Assembly: GCA_964408455.1 (NCBI GenBank)
Contig: CAYOZN010000013.1
Coordinates: forward strand, 58,915 to 122,914
Direction: 5' to 3'
DNA: 64,000 bases
Source of the DNA: CAYOZN01 sp964408455
Lineage (GTDB): Bacteria > Planctomycetota > Phycisphaerae > UBA1845 > UTPLA1
The notes under the pieces are model-generated. The model made no database searches, was not told the DNA's origin, and saw only the letters and a list, made by a program, of their open reading frames with translations. Below are positions 1 through 10,152 of this stretch, piece by piece. The position numbers and the translations under genes are program-made. How positions within the stretch are numbered: the stretch's first letter is position 1; every line of letters starts with the position of its first letter.

Positions 1-387
1 TTCCCAGGCAACATCCAGGAGGTGATGAACCGGGTGCTGGCCGCCGAGCGCAAGAGCCAGGCCGAGCTGGTTGAGGCCCGCACGCGTGCGGAGGTCAACC
101 GCATCGCGGCCGACCAGGAGGCCGACGCCCGGCGGCGCGCGGCCGAGGCGGATGCCGACATTCGCAAGAGGCAGGCCGAGGCGGAGGCGGCGGCCCGGAC
201 AATTCACGTGAATGCCGAGCGTGCGGCCGTGAAGTCAGGCGAGGAGGCGGCGGTGGTGTACGCGAAACACCCGGCGCTGCTGCGGCTGAAGGAGCTGGAG
301 ACGCTGCAGATGCTGGCGAAGAATGCGAATGCGCGGATTAATATTGGGTTTGACAAGCACACTCGAGCTGACTCTGACGAGAGTTGA
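1..387 (+). CDS. SPFH/band-7 family protein, C-terminal part (5' end outside window)
   Basis: The reading frame is open from the first base, so the gene starts upstream of the window; a GTG at 22 is internal. What remains is about 128 residues: a long Ala/Glu/Arg-rich helical region with the AERxxQAELVEARTRAE pattern, typical of the coiled coil that follows the SPFH domain of prohibitin/stomatin/flotillin-like proteins. A short tail containing LLRLKELETLQMLAKNANARI follows in two pieces, as in bacterial SPFH proteins. These proteins form membrane-associated oligomers. The SPFH domain itself is not visible, so the subfamily cannot be named. The stop is TGA at 385-387. Confidence 0.7.
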   Translation, partial: FPGNIQEVMNRVLAAERKSQAELVEARTRAEVNRIAADQEADARRRAAEADADIRKRQAEAEAAARTIHVNAERAAVKSGEEAAVVYAKHPALLRLKELETLQMLAKNANARINIGFDKHTRADSDES

Positions 388-424
388 GTTTATGCTTCCC
401 TTATATGCCTACATGTCTTGTTCG

Positions 425-994
425 CTAACCATTGCGCAATGGTATGCTATCGCGAAAAAATCCATATTCGGAGGCTCCGGCGCAATTGAGCTCGACGTAG
501 CGCTTCCTTGCAAGATCGCACAATTCACGCTCCTCCTCGCATGAGTAAATCTTATCGATGTCGAGTTGCGGGCCGCCGTAGTTCATTAACCAATCTTCGA
601 TTTGCTCATACTCCGAATCAACAACCCTTCCCAAAGCACTATACAATACTGCGTTCTGCGCCGTAATCAGCCATTCGGCGAAGCCGTACAGTTCTGCTAT
701 TCCGCAAATCGCCTCACGCAGGTAATGACGCAACTCTCCCTCAAGCACAAAGCTGTTGAATCGTGCCCAGTTGCACAGGAGGACAACACTCGGCCGCCTC
801 TCAATCCAGAAACCGGCGGGAATGTAGATGCAGTCCTTCTCAAACTTTGGAAGTGGCATGCTCCAAATCTGCCTACCCTCATAAACAACTTCGTGCATCG
901 CTCTAATCGCGGGAAGGCCCTCGATCTCTCCAGCCTTCTCGACAAGCAGGGCGAACGGTGCATCACGAAAAATGGCCATGGTGGGATGGCTCAT
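425..994 (-). CDS. hypothetical protein, low-GC orphan
   Basis: A 189-residue protein starting at ATG 994 (an alternative ATG lies at 979). I recognise no family. It is acidic to neutral, rich in aromatic residues and cysteines, with no signal peptide, no membrane segment and no catalytic motif that I can name. Its base composition is clearly more AT-rich than the neighbours, with codons such as AAA, AAT and TAT used freely. This suggests acquisition by transfer. It stands alone between the end of the SPFH gene and the GTPase gene, which run on the other strand. No convincing ribosome binding site decides between the two starts. Confidence 0.5.
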   Translation of the reverse strand: MSHPTMAIFRDAPFALLVEKAGEIEGLPAIRAMHEVVYEGRQIWSMPLPKFEKDCIYIPAGFWIERRPSVVLLCNWARFNSFVLEGELRHYLREAICGIAELYGFAEWLITAQNAVLYSALGRVVDSEYEQIEDWLMNYGGPQLDIDKIYSCEEERELCDLARKRYVELNCAGASEYGFFRDSIPLRNG

Positions 995-1075
995 GCTTAA
1001 ATCCCGGGTCCTGGACTAACGCCTCGATGCAAGAAGCGTATGATATCAGCAACGGTCCCCTTGTTGAGGTAAACC

Positions 1076-2176
1076 ATGGCCGTCAACGCCTCCCCCATGT
1101 ACAAGAAAGCCGAGGAGCGCTATCGCGGCGCGTCCTCGCCCGCCGAGAAGCTTGCCGCGCTCGAAGACATGCTCCGCCTCGTCCCCAAGCATAAGGCCAG
1201 CGAGAAGCTTCAGCAGCAGATCAAGCAGCGCATCAAGAACCTGCGCGAGGATGCCCAGCGCGGCGCAAAGGCATCGCACGCCGGCGCAGGCGCGCACGAT
1301 CCGTTCGCGTTTCATCGCGCCGGGGCCGGCGCCGTCGTGCTGCTCGGCGCCGCCAACAGCGGCAAGAGCAGCATCGTCGGCGCGCTCACGAACGCAAAGG
1401 TCGACATCGCCGACTTTCCCTTTTCCACGCACGCCGCCGTGCCCGGCATCGCCCATCACGAGGATGTGCCGATCCAACTCGTCGACATGCCGCCCCTGAT
1501 GGATGGCCGGCCGCAGCCGGGCATGATGGCGGCTTATCGCCGGGCCGATGCCATCCTGATCGTGCTCGATCTGGCCGCGATCGAGCTGGTCGATCAGTTC
1601 GAGCAGTGCCTGGCGGTGCTGAAGGAGCACCATCTGCGGCCCGTCTCGACGCCGGAGCCGCACGAGGATGCCGCCGAGGACCTCGATGCCTTCGACACGG
1701 CCGCTTCGCACGCCGCCGATGCGGGCGGCGACGCCGCGCATTCGCCCGGAGCCGTGCCCGCGAGTGGGTCGGTCGCGGCGCTGGCCAAGCGCGTGCTGGT
1801 CGCCGCCAACAAGAGTGACACGCCGGGGGCACTGGACAACCTGGCCACGCTGCGCGAGCTGTGTCCGACCGAGCTGAACATGATCCCCGTCTCGGCGAAG
1901 ACGGGCGAGGGCCTGCCGAAGATGATGGCCGCCCTGTTCGAACTGCTGCACGTCGTCCGCGCCTATGCCAAGAAGCCCGGCAAGCCGGCCGACAAAGAGG
2001 CCCCGTTCATCCTGCCCGTGGGGGCGACCGTGCACGACATGGCCGAGCTGGTGCACAAGGACGTGGCGGACAAGCTGAAGCACGCCCGCATCTGGGGCGG
2101 CACGGTTCATGACGGTCAGCAGGTGACGGCGCAGCACGCGCTAACCGACGGGAACGTGGTGGAGCTTCACACATGA
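1076..2176 (+). CDS. DRG-like TGS-domain GTPase
   Basis: A 366-residue GTPase of the Obg/DRG superfamily. The N-terminus (residues 1-60) carries the DRG-type helical pattern YKKAEERYRGA ... EKLAALEDML ... PKHKASEKL. G1 is GAANSGKSS (about residues 90-98), G3 is in DMPPL (DxxG degenerated), G4 is NKSD (about 245) and G5 is SAKTGEGLP. The last 60 residues form a TGS domain (ILPVGATVHDMAELVHKD ... GNVVELHT). Such proteins are common in archaea, eukaryotes and planctomycetes and are linked to translation, probably through ribosome binding, but the substrate is unknown. Between G3 and G4 there is an Asp/Ala-rich low-complexity insertion of about 45 residues. The start ATG at 1076 follows a GAGG-like site. 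Confidence 0.85.
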   Translation: MAVNASPMYKKAEERYRGASSPAEKLAALEDMLRLVPKHKASEKLQQQIKQRIKNLREDAQRGAKASHAGAGAHDPFAFHRAGAGAVVLLGAANSGKSSIVGALTNAKVDIADFPFSTHAAVPGIAHHEDVPIQLVDMPPLMDGRPQPGMMAAYRRADAILIVLDLAAIELVDQFEQCLAVLKEHHLRPVSTPEPHEDAAEDLDAFDTAASHAADAGGDAAHSPGAVPASGSVAALAKRVLVAANKSDTPGALDNLATLRELCPTELNMIPVSAKTGEGLPKMMAALFELLHVVRAYAKKPGKPADKEAPFILPVGATVHDMAELVHKDVADKLKHARIWGGTVHDGQQVTAQHALTDGNVVELHT

Positions 2177-2208
2177 CGTGACGGTGCGAGCCGGCTTAAC
2201 GCGCGAAC

Positions 2209-3567
2209 TTACGCAGCGGCCGTCGAACGTCGCGCCTTGCGACGCAATACGAAATAGCCAGCCACGCCCGAGATCAGCGAACCGGTCAGAATGCCGAGCT
2301 TTGCGGTTTCCAGCACGTCGGGCTGATCGCCGAAGGCGAGGCCCGCGATGAAGAGCGACATGGTGAAGCCGATGCCTGCCAGCCAGGCGGCGCCGTACAG
2401 CTGTTGCCAGTTTGACTCTGCCGGCATGGATCCGAAGCGGCCGCGGATGGCCAGCCACGCGAATAGCATCACGCCCGCCTGCTTTCCGATCACCAGGCCG
2501 AGAATAATGCCCAGCGCCGGGGCACTCGTCAGGGCCGCGAGAATGCCGCTGTCCAGCGTGACGTCGGCATTCGCCAGGGCGAAGACGGGCATGATGACGT
2601 AAGCAACGAACGGGTGCAGCGCGTGCTCCAGGCGCATGAGTGGCGTCTGCACCTGCTCGCAGGCCTCCTCGAGCGCGTGCACGGCACACTGTTCCTCGGG
2701 GTTCGACATCAGGTTGTCGGCCGATCCGCCATGTTTTTCGAAGTAGTCCAGCGCGCGTCGCGCGAACTTCAGAAACTCGCCGCCACCGATCCGTACCCGC
2801 GCCGGAATCGTGAACGCAAGTACGACGCCGGCGATCGTCGCATGGATGCCGGAGTAAAACACGGCCAGCCACAGGCCAGTTCCCAAAGCCGCATAAGCTA
2901 TCGTCCAGCGCACGTGCAGCAGGTTGGCCAGCACCAGCAGTAGCGTGATGCCTCCGGCCGCGGCCAGCGCCGTCTGCGACAGATCGCTCGTATAGAAGAT
3001 CGCGATGATCAGCACGGCGCCGATGTCGTCCACGATCGCCAGCGCCGTCAGGAACACTTTCAGCGACGTGGGAATGCGGCTGCCGAGTAGCGCCAGCACC
3101 CCTAAGGCAAAGGCGATGTCGGTTGCCGCCGGAATCGCCCAGCCGCTGATCGTAGGTTCTCCCCAGTTGACGAACGCGTACAGCAGTGCCGGCATCGCCA
3201 TGCCGCCCGCCGCCGCAGCAATCGGAACCGCGGCCTTGCGCATGGACGCGAGCTCCCCGGCCAGGATTTCGCGCTTGATCTCCAGTCCGACAACAAAGAA
3301 GAAAATCGCCATGAGCCCGTCGTTCACCCAGTGCTGAAGCGACAGTTTCAAGGTGAAGGAGCCGACGGTCATGCCGATGTAGGTATGCCATAGATCGTGA
3401 TAGGACTGCCGCCAGGACGAATTGGCCCAAACCAGCGCCGTTGCGGCGCAGATCAGCAGCAGGATTCCGCTTGATGCTTCTGCCTGGGCGAACTTCTGAA
3501 ACGGCAACAGCAGCCAGTCGGCGGGGCGTTTGCCTGCTTCGGGCTTTAGTGGAACTTCGCTGGCCAT
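2209..3567 (-). CDS. nhaA: Na+/H+ antiporter NhaA
   Basis: A 452-residue inner-membrane antiporter exchanging external H+ for internal Na+ or Li+, used in sodium and alkaline pH homeostasis. Family hallmarks are visible: the TDIAFALGVL segment with Asp150 and the ALAIVDDIGAVLI segment with the transport pair Asp180-Asp181 (Asp133 and Asp163/164 in E. coli). GLEIKREILAGEL and FALANADVTLDS are also present. About a dozen hydrophobic segments cover the chain. The start is ATG 3567, preceded by GGAG at five bases; an in-frame upstream extension to 3642 lacks this support. The gene is isolated and divergent from the acyltransferase at 3857. Confidence 0.93.
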   Translation of the reverse strand: MASEVPLKPEAGKRPADWLLLPFQKFAQAEASSGILLLICAATALVWANSSWRQSYHDLWHTYIGMTVGSFTLKLSLQHWVNDGLMAIFFFVVGLEIKREILAGELASMRKAAVPIAAAAGGMAMPALLYAFVNWGEPTISGWAIPAATDIAFALGVLALLGSRIPTSLKVFLTALAIVDDIGAVLIIAIFYTSDLSQTALAAAGGITLLLVLANLLHVRWTIAYAALGTGLWLAVFYSGIHATIAGVVLAFTIPARVRIGGGEFLKFARRALDYFEKHGGSADNLMSNPEEQCAVHALEEACEQVQTPLMRLEHALHPFVAYVIMPVFALANADVTLDSGILAALTSAPALGIILGLVIGKQAGVMLFAWLAIRGRFGSMPAESNWQQLYGAAWLAGIGFTMSLFIAGLAFGDQPDVLETAKLGILTGSLISGVAGYFVLRRKARRSTAAA

Positions 3568-3856
3568 GCAATCTCCGCAGTGTCTGGAGCCGGCCATTGA
3601 ACCGGCGGTTGCCTTGAGCCTGTCACAATTGCAATGCGGCATCGGTCGCCAGCCGGTGCCAAGCCCGCTGATCAGGATATCCGCTCTTCGCTGCTGAGGC
3701 CCGAGCGGCGAGGGCCGGCATGGGACATGATAAGACGCCCTCGCCTGCGCGACGACCCTGTCGATGCTTTGTCGCGGCCTCGTCGCTGCCTGGACACCGC
3801 TCCTTCGCGAACACCCTTACTCGTCCCCGCGTCCTGCCGTATCATCCCCACTCGCC

Positions 3857-4669
3857 ATGAAGCTCTTCGACAAGACCGATCCCCTATATGGCCTGCGCGG
3901 CTTCCTCATCCTCGATGGCTTCGTTCGGCTGGCGATCTGGTCGGGGGCCATGACGCTGACACTGCTCATCGTTGCCCGGCTGGGCGCGTGGCCCGACGCC
4001 TCGCCGCGGCAGCCCGCTATCGGCGCCGCATGGTCGTGGGCCTGGTTCGGCTTCGGCTTCGTGCTCGTTTACAATCCTGTGTATGTGTTGCTGCTGCTTG
4101 CGCTCCGGCTGCCCATCCCCCAGCCGAAGGCCGGCCGTTACCTGCTGAAGCCGGGGGCGAAGATCGACAAAAACCTGATCTACTCGTGCCTGATTGCGAC
4201 ACTCACCAAGGCCCGCTACGAAGCGCCCTTTCCCGGATTCCTCGTCTTTCATGCCTTTAATCTGCCGCCCGTTGTTTGGCTCTCCTCACGCATATTCGGC
4301 CCGCGCAGCAGGTCCTGCTACGTGTTGGATCCCAATCTCATCGACCCGCACCTGACGACGATCGGCCGAAACGTCGTGTTCGGATTTGGCAGCGTGGTTG
4401 GCGCGCACTATCAGGAGCCCGACCACGTCGTGATTGGCCGGACCGTTATTGAGGACGACGTGCTGATCGGCGCCGGCTCTTTCATGAGCTGCGTCCACAT
4501 CAAGCGCGGGGCCACCATCGGCGCGGCCTCGCTGCTGCTGCCCGGCACGGTCGTGGGCGAGGGGGAATACTGGTCGGGCAATCCCGCCCGTCGCCGAACC
4601 CGTCCGGGAGCGGCCGCCGCTGCCGGCGCAGCGGACGCTGCCTCCGAGCTGGAAGGCTCGGTCGCCTGA
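3857..4669 (+). CDS. membrane-anchored hexapeptide-repeat acyltransferase
   Basis: A 270-residue protein. The N-terminal half has two hydrophobic segments (about residues 15-45 and 60-85). The C-terminal half is a left-handed beta-helix made of hexapeptide turns such as VVIGRTVIEDDVLIGAGSFM and, further on, GATIGAASLLLPGTVVGEGE, ending in the YWSGNPARR turn typical of transferases that acetylate or acylate sugars. The substrate cannot be read from the sequence; cell-surface glycans are the usual target. ATG 3857 was chosen because the residues MKLFDKTDPLYGLRGFL begin the conserved part; the frame extends upstream to 3764 without support. The tail after NPARRR is an Ala-rich extension. Confidence 0.7.
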   Translation: MKLFDKTDPLYGLRGFLILDGFVRLAIWSGAMTLTLLIVARLGAWPDASPRQPAIGAAWSWAWFGFGFVLVYNPVYVLLLLALRLPIPQPKAGRYLLKPGAKIDKNLIYSCLIATLTKARYEAPFPGFLVFHAFNLPPVVWLSSRIFGPRSRSCYVLDPNLIDPHLTTIGRNVVFGFGSVVGAHYQEPDHVVIGRTVIEDDVLIGAGSFMSCVHIKRGATIGAASLLLPGTVVGEGEYWSGNPARRRTRPGAAAAAGAADAASELEGSVA

Positions 4670-5216
4670 TCCGGCGATCTTGCCACCCGGCCGACCGCCC
4701 TGGTACAGCGGCCAGGCGACCAAAAGCCCGCCATTCTGGGGGAACGGTGAGCACATCTAATGGGTAGAGGAGCGGTTGGCGGCGTCGCGGCGGCGCGGGG
4801 CGAAACTGTCGCGTTGCCCCGGATGCGCCCCAGCGCGCCCCGGATTGTCCCGGATTGTCTCACGTGTTTTTTTGGTGAGGCGCCTCACCGGGACCTCGAG
4901 GGGAGACTCATGATGTGTGGCCGGACGCCTTCAAAGGAAAAATTCCCGAAAATATTTCGGGCTCCGCGGCTTCGCCCAAGCCGGGCAGAGACGACGAATG
5001 CTGGCGAGCCCCGCCGGGTGCGGAATTCCCGTGGCGGGAGAAAAATTTCCAGCTCGTCGGCAGCCGGATGGCCTTCCTAACCGTCAACTTCTGTAGAATG
5101 CCTCGTGAATGACCTTAGGCGTGGGGGGGCATTTCTCTACTCGCGACCGTCACAACGACGGTTCCTGCCGTACTCGGCCTCTGACACCTGCTTACATCGC
5201 AACGGGAGAACGCAAG
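4670..5216. other. gene-free region with one copy of a 65-nt dispersed repeat
   Basis: No convincing gene lies here; the short open frames lack codon bias and ribosome sites. The stretch contains the repeat at 4825-4889, ending in a perfect 16-bp palindrome (4874-4889). It is followed by an AT-richer patch around 4935-4960 and a second at 5038-5060. The region directly precedes the large FG-GAP gene and should contain its promoter, but no well-spaced -35/-10 pair stands out. Confidence 0.5.
4825..4889 (+). repeat. 65-nt dispersed repeat, copy 1
   Basis: This segment aligns without gaps to the reverse complement of 63306-63370. By my count 54 of 65 positions match. The best-conserved blocks are CAGCGCGCCCCGG, TTGTCTCAC, a run of T and GAGGCGCCTCAC. 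The right end is the 16-bp palindrome GGTGAGGCGCCTCACC. The copies lie about 58 kb apart in opposite orientation, both in non-coding DNA. The nature of the element (MITE-like, REP-like or a maturase-associated remnant) is unknown. Confidence 0.75.
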
Positions 5217-8200
5217 ATGACTTGTCGCTGTCACTATCGATCGATCGCCACGATTCTGGCGGTTGCCGCCATGTTCCATTCCGGATTGCCCGCCGCGCAC
5301 GGGCATCTCAGCATCATTCGGCAGGGGCTGGAGAGTGCGGGCGTCATGGAGGCCGGCGATCAGTACGGCGCGGCCCTGGCCTCGGGCGACTTCAATGGCG
5401 ACGGCTACGACGATCTGGCCGTCGGCTCGCCCCTCGAGGATGTCTCGACGGCGGGAGGTTCGATTCTCAACGCCGGGGCCGTGATCGTCAGTTACGGCCT
5501 GAACACCGGCATCGGCACCGGCACTGCCACCGTGTTGACACAGGACAACCTCGGCTACACCAGCGAAGCGGGTGATCGTTTCGGCTGGTCGCTGGCCGTC
5601 GGCAACTTCAACAACGATGCCTACGACGATCTCGCCATCGGTTCGCCAAACGAAAGCATCGATTTCAACGACAATGCCGGCAATGTCATTATCGTGTATG
5701 GCGGCCCCAGCGGTCTGACCAGCGCGTCTGCATCGGGCATCGTCAGCCAGGGCAATTCCCCCGGCGCACTCGAAGCCGGCGACGCGTTCGGCTATGCAGT
5801 CTCCAGCGGCGACTACAACGGCGACGGCTTCGACGACCTGGCCGTCGGCATTCCGGGCGAAGACATTGAAGTGGGTGTTAACCCCATCGTCGATGCGGGC
5901 GCCATCGAATTGTACTTCGGCAGTGCCGCCGGCATCACCACCGCTGGCGCATATATCATCACGGATGACGACACCATCAACGCGGCCCAAGCCGGCGCCG
6001 CATACGGCTTTTCACTGGCATCCGGCAATTTCAACGGCAATGCGCACGACGATCTCATCGTCGGAGTACCCGGCAAAAACACGAGCGGGCCCGCCAACCA
6101 CGGCGTCGTCGAGGTGCTCTATGGCAGCGCCGCCGGCATCGTCACGGGCGGAGCCCAGCTTCTCAACGCGTCGTCCTTTGGCGACGCGCCCTCCACCAAC
6201 GCCCAGTTCGGCTTCGCCGTCGCCGCCGGCCACGCAACTAACGACAATTTCGATGACGTTGCTGTCGGCGCGCCCTTCCGCGATCTGGGTAGCACACAGG
6301 ATGTCGGCCGCGTCTATGTCGCCTACGGCTCCAATGCCGGCGTCGACTCGTCCACCGGCTTCCACTTCGGCACTGTCGCCTCCAGCGCGAATATGAACAT
6401 TGGATACGCGCTGGCCTTCGGCGACTGGAGCGACAACGGTTACGACGATCTTGCCGTCGGCATCCCCGGCAACTCCCTGGCCGGCGGCACTGGCGCGGGC
6501 TCCGTCAATATTCACGCCGCCCGCAACGACGGCAGCGGCATCAACCCCTTCAACCCATCCAGCGAAACCCAGGCCAAGCTCAACGAGGTGCCCGAGGCCA
6601 ACGACCGACTCGGCCAGGCCGTCTGCTTCGGCGCTTTCGCCGGCGGCACGCGCAAGGGCCTCGCCGTCGGCGCACCGCTCGAAGACTACGAGCCTTTCCC
6701 CGGCGAGAGCGCTCCGAGCCTCACCGACGCCGGCAGCGTCTGCATCGACATGCCGTGGCTTCAAGTGCAGTTCCTGTCCACGCGATGCGCCATCCTCACC
6801 AATTGCACCAACGACATAGTGTTCTCACAAAAGCCGTTTGAGCGGCACCTGACTGCCAGCACCACCAAGATCATGACCGCGCTGCTGGCGGTCGAGGCGA
6901 CGCAGCCGGGGTGCAATCCGTGCGCGGTCAACGGACTCAACAGCGTCTACACCGTGCCGGCCGTGCTCTGCGATCCACAGAACCAGGTCGGCGGGCTGAT
7001 CGGCGGCTCCGATGCGGGACTATGTTCCGGCGAGACCATCACGCTGGATGAACTCATCCAGGGCGCGCTTTATCCCAGCGGCAACGACGCCTGCTTCTCC
7101 ATCGCCGACTTGCTGTATGCACCGGGCACTATCTGCGGCGGCAACACGCCGGCGACATGCCAGGATGTGTTCGACTTCGTCGATCGCATGAACGAGCGGG
7201 CGGCGGAGCTCGGCATGTTCCGCACCAACTTCGATAATCCCTCCGGCGCGGCCCACGGTAGCGCCTGGGCGAGCAACAACTTCGCCTCGCCCAACGATCT
7301 CGCGCGGCTCAGCTTCTTTGCCATGCAGAACCCGCTGTTTCGACAATACGCCAGCGCGCCGGGTGGCAGCATCATTCGCAACAATTCCTCGTGCTTCCCC
7401 AATAACACCGTTTCAAACTTCTGCACCGGGGCCTTTCCGGTCGCCGGCTGCAACGGCCCCGACTTCCCCAACGGCAGCGGCATCAAGCCCGGAAGCACGC
7501 CGCCGGCGGGACGCACGTTTGTCGCCGCCGTCGATCATCCCGACGGCCGCTTTTTCAGCGTCGCCATGGGTTCGCCGGGCGGCACGCAGATCGCGACCGA
7601 TATCAACAACATGCTGACTTTGGGCGCGAACGTGTTCTGCGTGGGCCCGTTCGTGCCGCAGCCGCCGCCGCCGGGCAGCACGCTGACGGCGCCGTCGCAG
7701 CCGGCTGGCGCCGGGCAGGCAAGCCACTTTTTCATCCCGCTGACGTTCGACCCCGACCGCGCTGTCAACGTGGCGGCCCTGTTGTCAAATGGCACCGATT
7801 CGGCCGAGATCGAAATCGTCATCAAGCGCGATATCCAGGTCCTGCTCGGCCCCGGCGAGAACACAACGGTGGATGTGGCGCCTTTTCAGCGGCACGACGG
7901 CCTGATGCTGACCAACCTTGGCGAGACGCCGGTGGACATTCTGCTTTCCTTCAACCAGCCGATCCTGAATGCCACGATCCACCTGGTTCCCGGGGCGTCA
8001 TTCGAATTGCCGCCCCACACAGCCTCGGCGCCGCAGACCGATGCCACGCTCTCGCTCACCAATCTGACGTCGACCGCCGACGCCATACTCGCCATCGTCG
8101 AGCTGGGCTATCACTATGACACCCTGCTCACGTCCTCGCGGCCGGCATTCAACGCCCGCATGACCGCCGATCGTCTCAACGGCGAGGATGCCGTCGATGT

Positions 8201-8459
8201 GATTGTGCTCGGGCAGGATGAGAATCCCGCCGCATCGATCGACCTGATCCTCTCCAACACGCTCGATGCCGATCCCGGCTGCGACGGCTTCCTCTCCTTT
8301 GACGATATCCAGCCTTTCGTCACGGCGCTGCTCGACCGCGATGCCTATGCGACGACGTATCCGGAATGTTTCCTGTTCTCGGCGGATCGGAATGGGGACG
8401 GAAAGCTGGATGGACTGGATGTGAAGGTCTTTACGGCGGAACTGCTTGACGCGACGTAA
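5217..8459 (+). CDS. exported FG-GAP repeat / S11 D-alanyl-D-alanine carboxypeptidase-like / dockerin-like fusion protein
   Basis: A 1080-residue secreted protein. ATG 5217 follows GGGAG and starts a signal peptide (residues 1-30, ending near PAAHG). About residues 45-510 hold seven or so FG-GAP (integrin alpha-N type) repeats of the form GDFNGDGYDDLAVGSP, which build a calcium-binding beta-propeller. Residues 525-800 resemble the S11 penicillin-binding fold: STTK with Ser548 and Lys551 (SxxK), SGN at 621-623 (SxN), and K757-P-G in place of the K-T-G box. The tail (about 1020-1080) has two EF-hand-like loops (DGFLSFDD; DRNGDGKLDGLD), like a dockerin. Predicted role: cell-surface peptidoglycan or matrix protein. 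The KPG substitution leaves catalytic activity uncertain. Confidence 0.8.
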   Translation: MTCRCHYRSIATILAVAAMFHSGLPAAHGHLSIIRQGLESAGVMEAGDQYGAALASGDFNGDGYDDLAVGSPLEDVSTAGGSILNAGAVIVSYGLNTGIGTGTATVLTQDNLGYTSEAGDRFGWSLAVGNFNNDAYDDLAIGSPNESIDFNDNAGNVIIVYGGPSGLTSASASGIVSQGNSPGALEAGDAFGYAVSSGDYNGDGFDDLAVGIPGEDIEVGVNPIVDAGAIELYFGSAAGITTAGAYIITDDDTINAAQAGAAYGFSLASGNFNGNAHDDLIVGVPGKNTSGPANHGVVEVLYGSAAGIVTGGAQLLNASSFGDAPSTNAQFGFAVAAGHATNDNFDDVAVGAPFRDLGSTQDVGRVYVAYGSNAGVDSSTGFHFGTVASSANMNIGYALAFGDWSDNGYDDLAVGIPGNSLAGGTGAGSVNIHAARNDGSGINPFNPSSETQAKLNEVPEANDRLGQAVCFGAFAGGTRKGLAVGAPLEDYEPFPGESAPSLTDAGSVCIDMPWLQVQFLSTRCAILTNCTNDIVFSQKPFERHLTASTTKIMTALLAVEATQPGCNPCAVNGLNSVYTVPAVLCDPQNQVGGLIGGSDAGLCSGETITLDELIQGALYPSGNDACFSIADLLYAPGTICGGNTPATCQDVFDFVDRMNERAAELGMFRTNFDNPSGAAHGSAWASNNFASPNDLARLSFFAMQNPLFRQYASAPGGSIIRNNSSCFPNNTVSNFCTGAFPVAGCNGPDFPNGSGIKPGSTPPAGRTFVAAVDHPDGRFFSVAMGSPGGTQIATDINNMLTLGANVFCVGPFVPQPPPPGSTLTAPSQPAGAGQASHFFIPLTFDPDRAVNVAALLSNGTDSAEIEIVIKRDIQVLLGPGENTTVDVAPFQRHDGLMLTNLGETPVDILLSFNQPILNATIHLVPGASFELPPHTASAPQTDATLSLTNLTSTADAILAIVELGYHYDTLLTSSRPAFNARMTADRLNGEDAVDVIVLGQDENPAASIDLILSNTLDADPGCDGFLSFDDIQPFVTALLDRDAYATTYPECFLFSADRNGDGKLDGLDVKVFTAELLDAT

Positions 8460-8485
8460 GCAGTGCACGAGTGCTGACTAAATGG

Positions 8486-8519
8486 CGCGGAGGACAAGGT
8501 TACTGCTTTGTCCTCCGCG
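8486..8519. terminator. bidirectional terminator hairpin
   Basis: A perfect 12-bp inverted repeat, CGCGGAGGACAA at 8486-8497 and TTGTCCTCCGCG at 8508-8519, with a 10-base loop and a short T-run after it. It sits between the convergent ends of the FG-GAP fusion gene and asnS and can serve both. Confidence 0.75.
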
Positions 8520-8531
8520 TTTCGCTGGCAA

Positions 8532-10034
<1,503 letters not shown>

Positions 10035-10152
10035 GGCAATTCCTGAGTTTTCGTCGACAGTATCTCCGCGGCCCGACAAGGCGGGTCTGCGATTGGCGGA
10101 GCACATGGTCACAGGATAACGCGAAGGGGGCGAAACGAAAATTGGCCCGCGT

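Noticed and set aside
1046..2137. Minus-strand open frame of 363 codons
   Set aside because: Antisense to the TGS GTPase, whose G motifs are clear.
2141..3571. Open frame of 476 codons on the minus strand
   Set aside because: Same strand, other frame as nhaA; the Arg-rich translation has no membrane segments, while the nhaA frame carries all family motifs.
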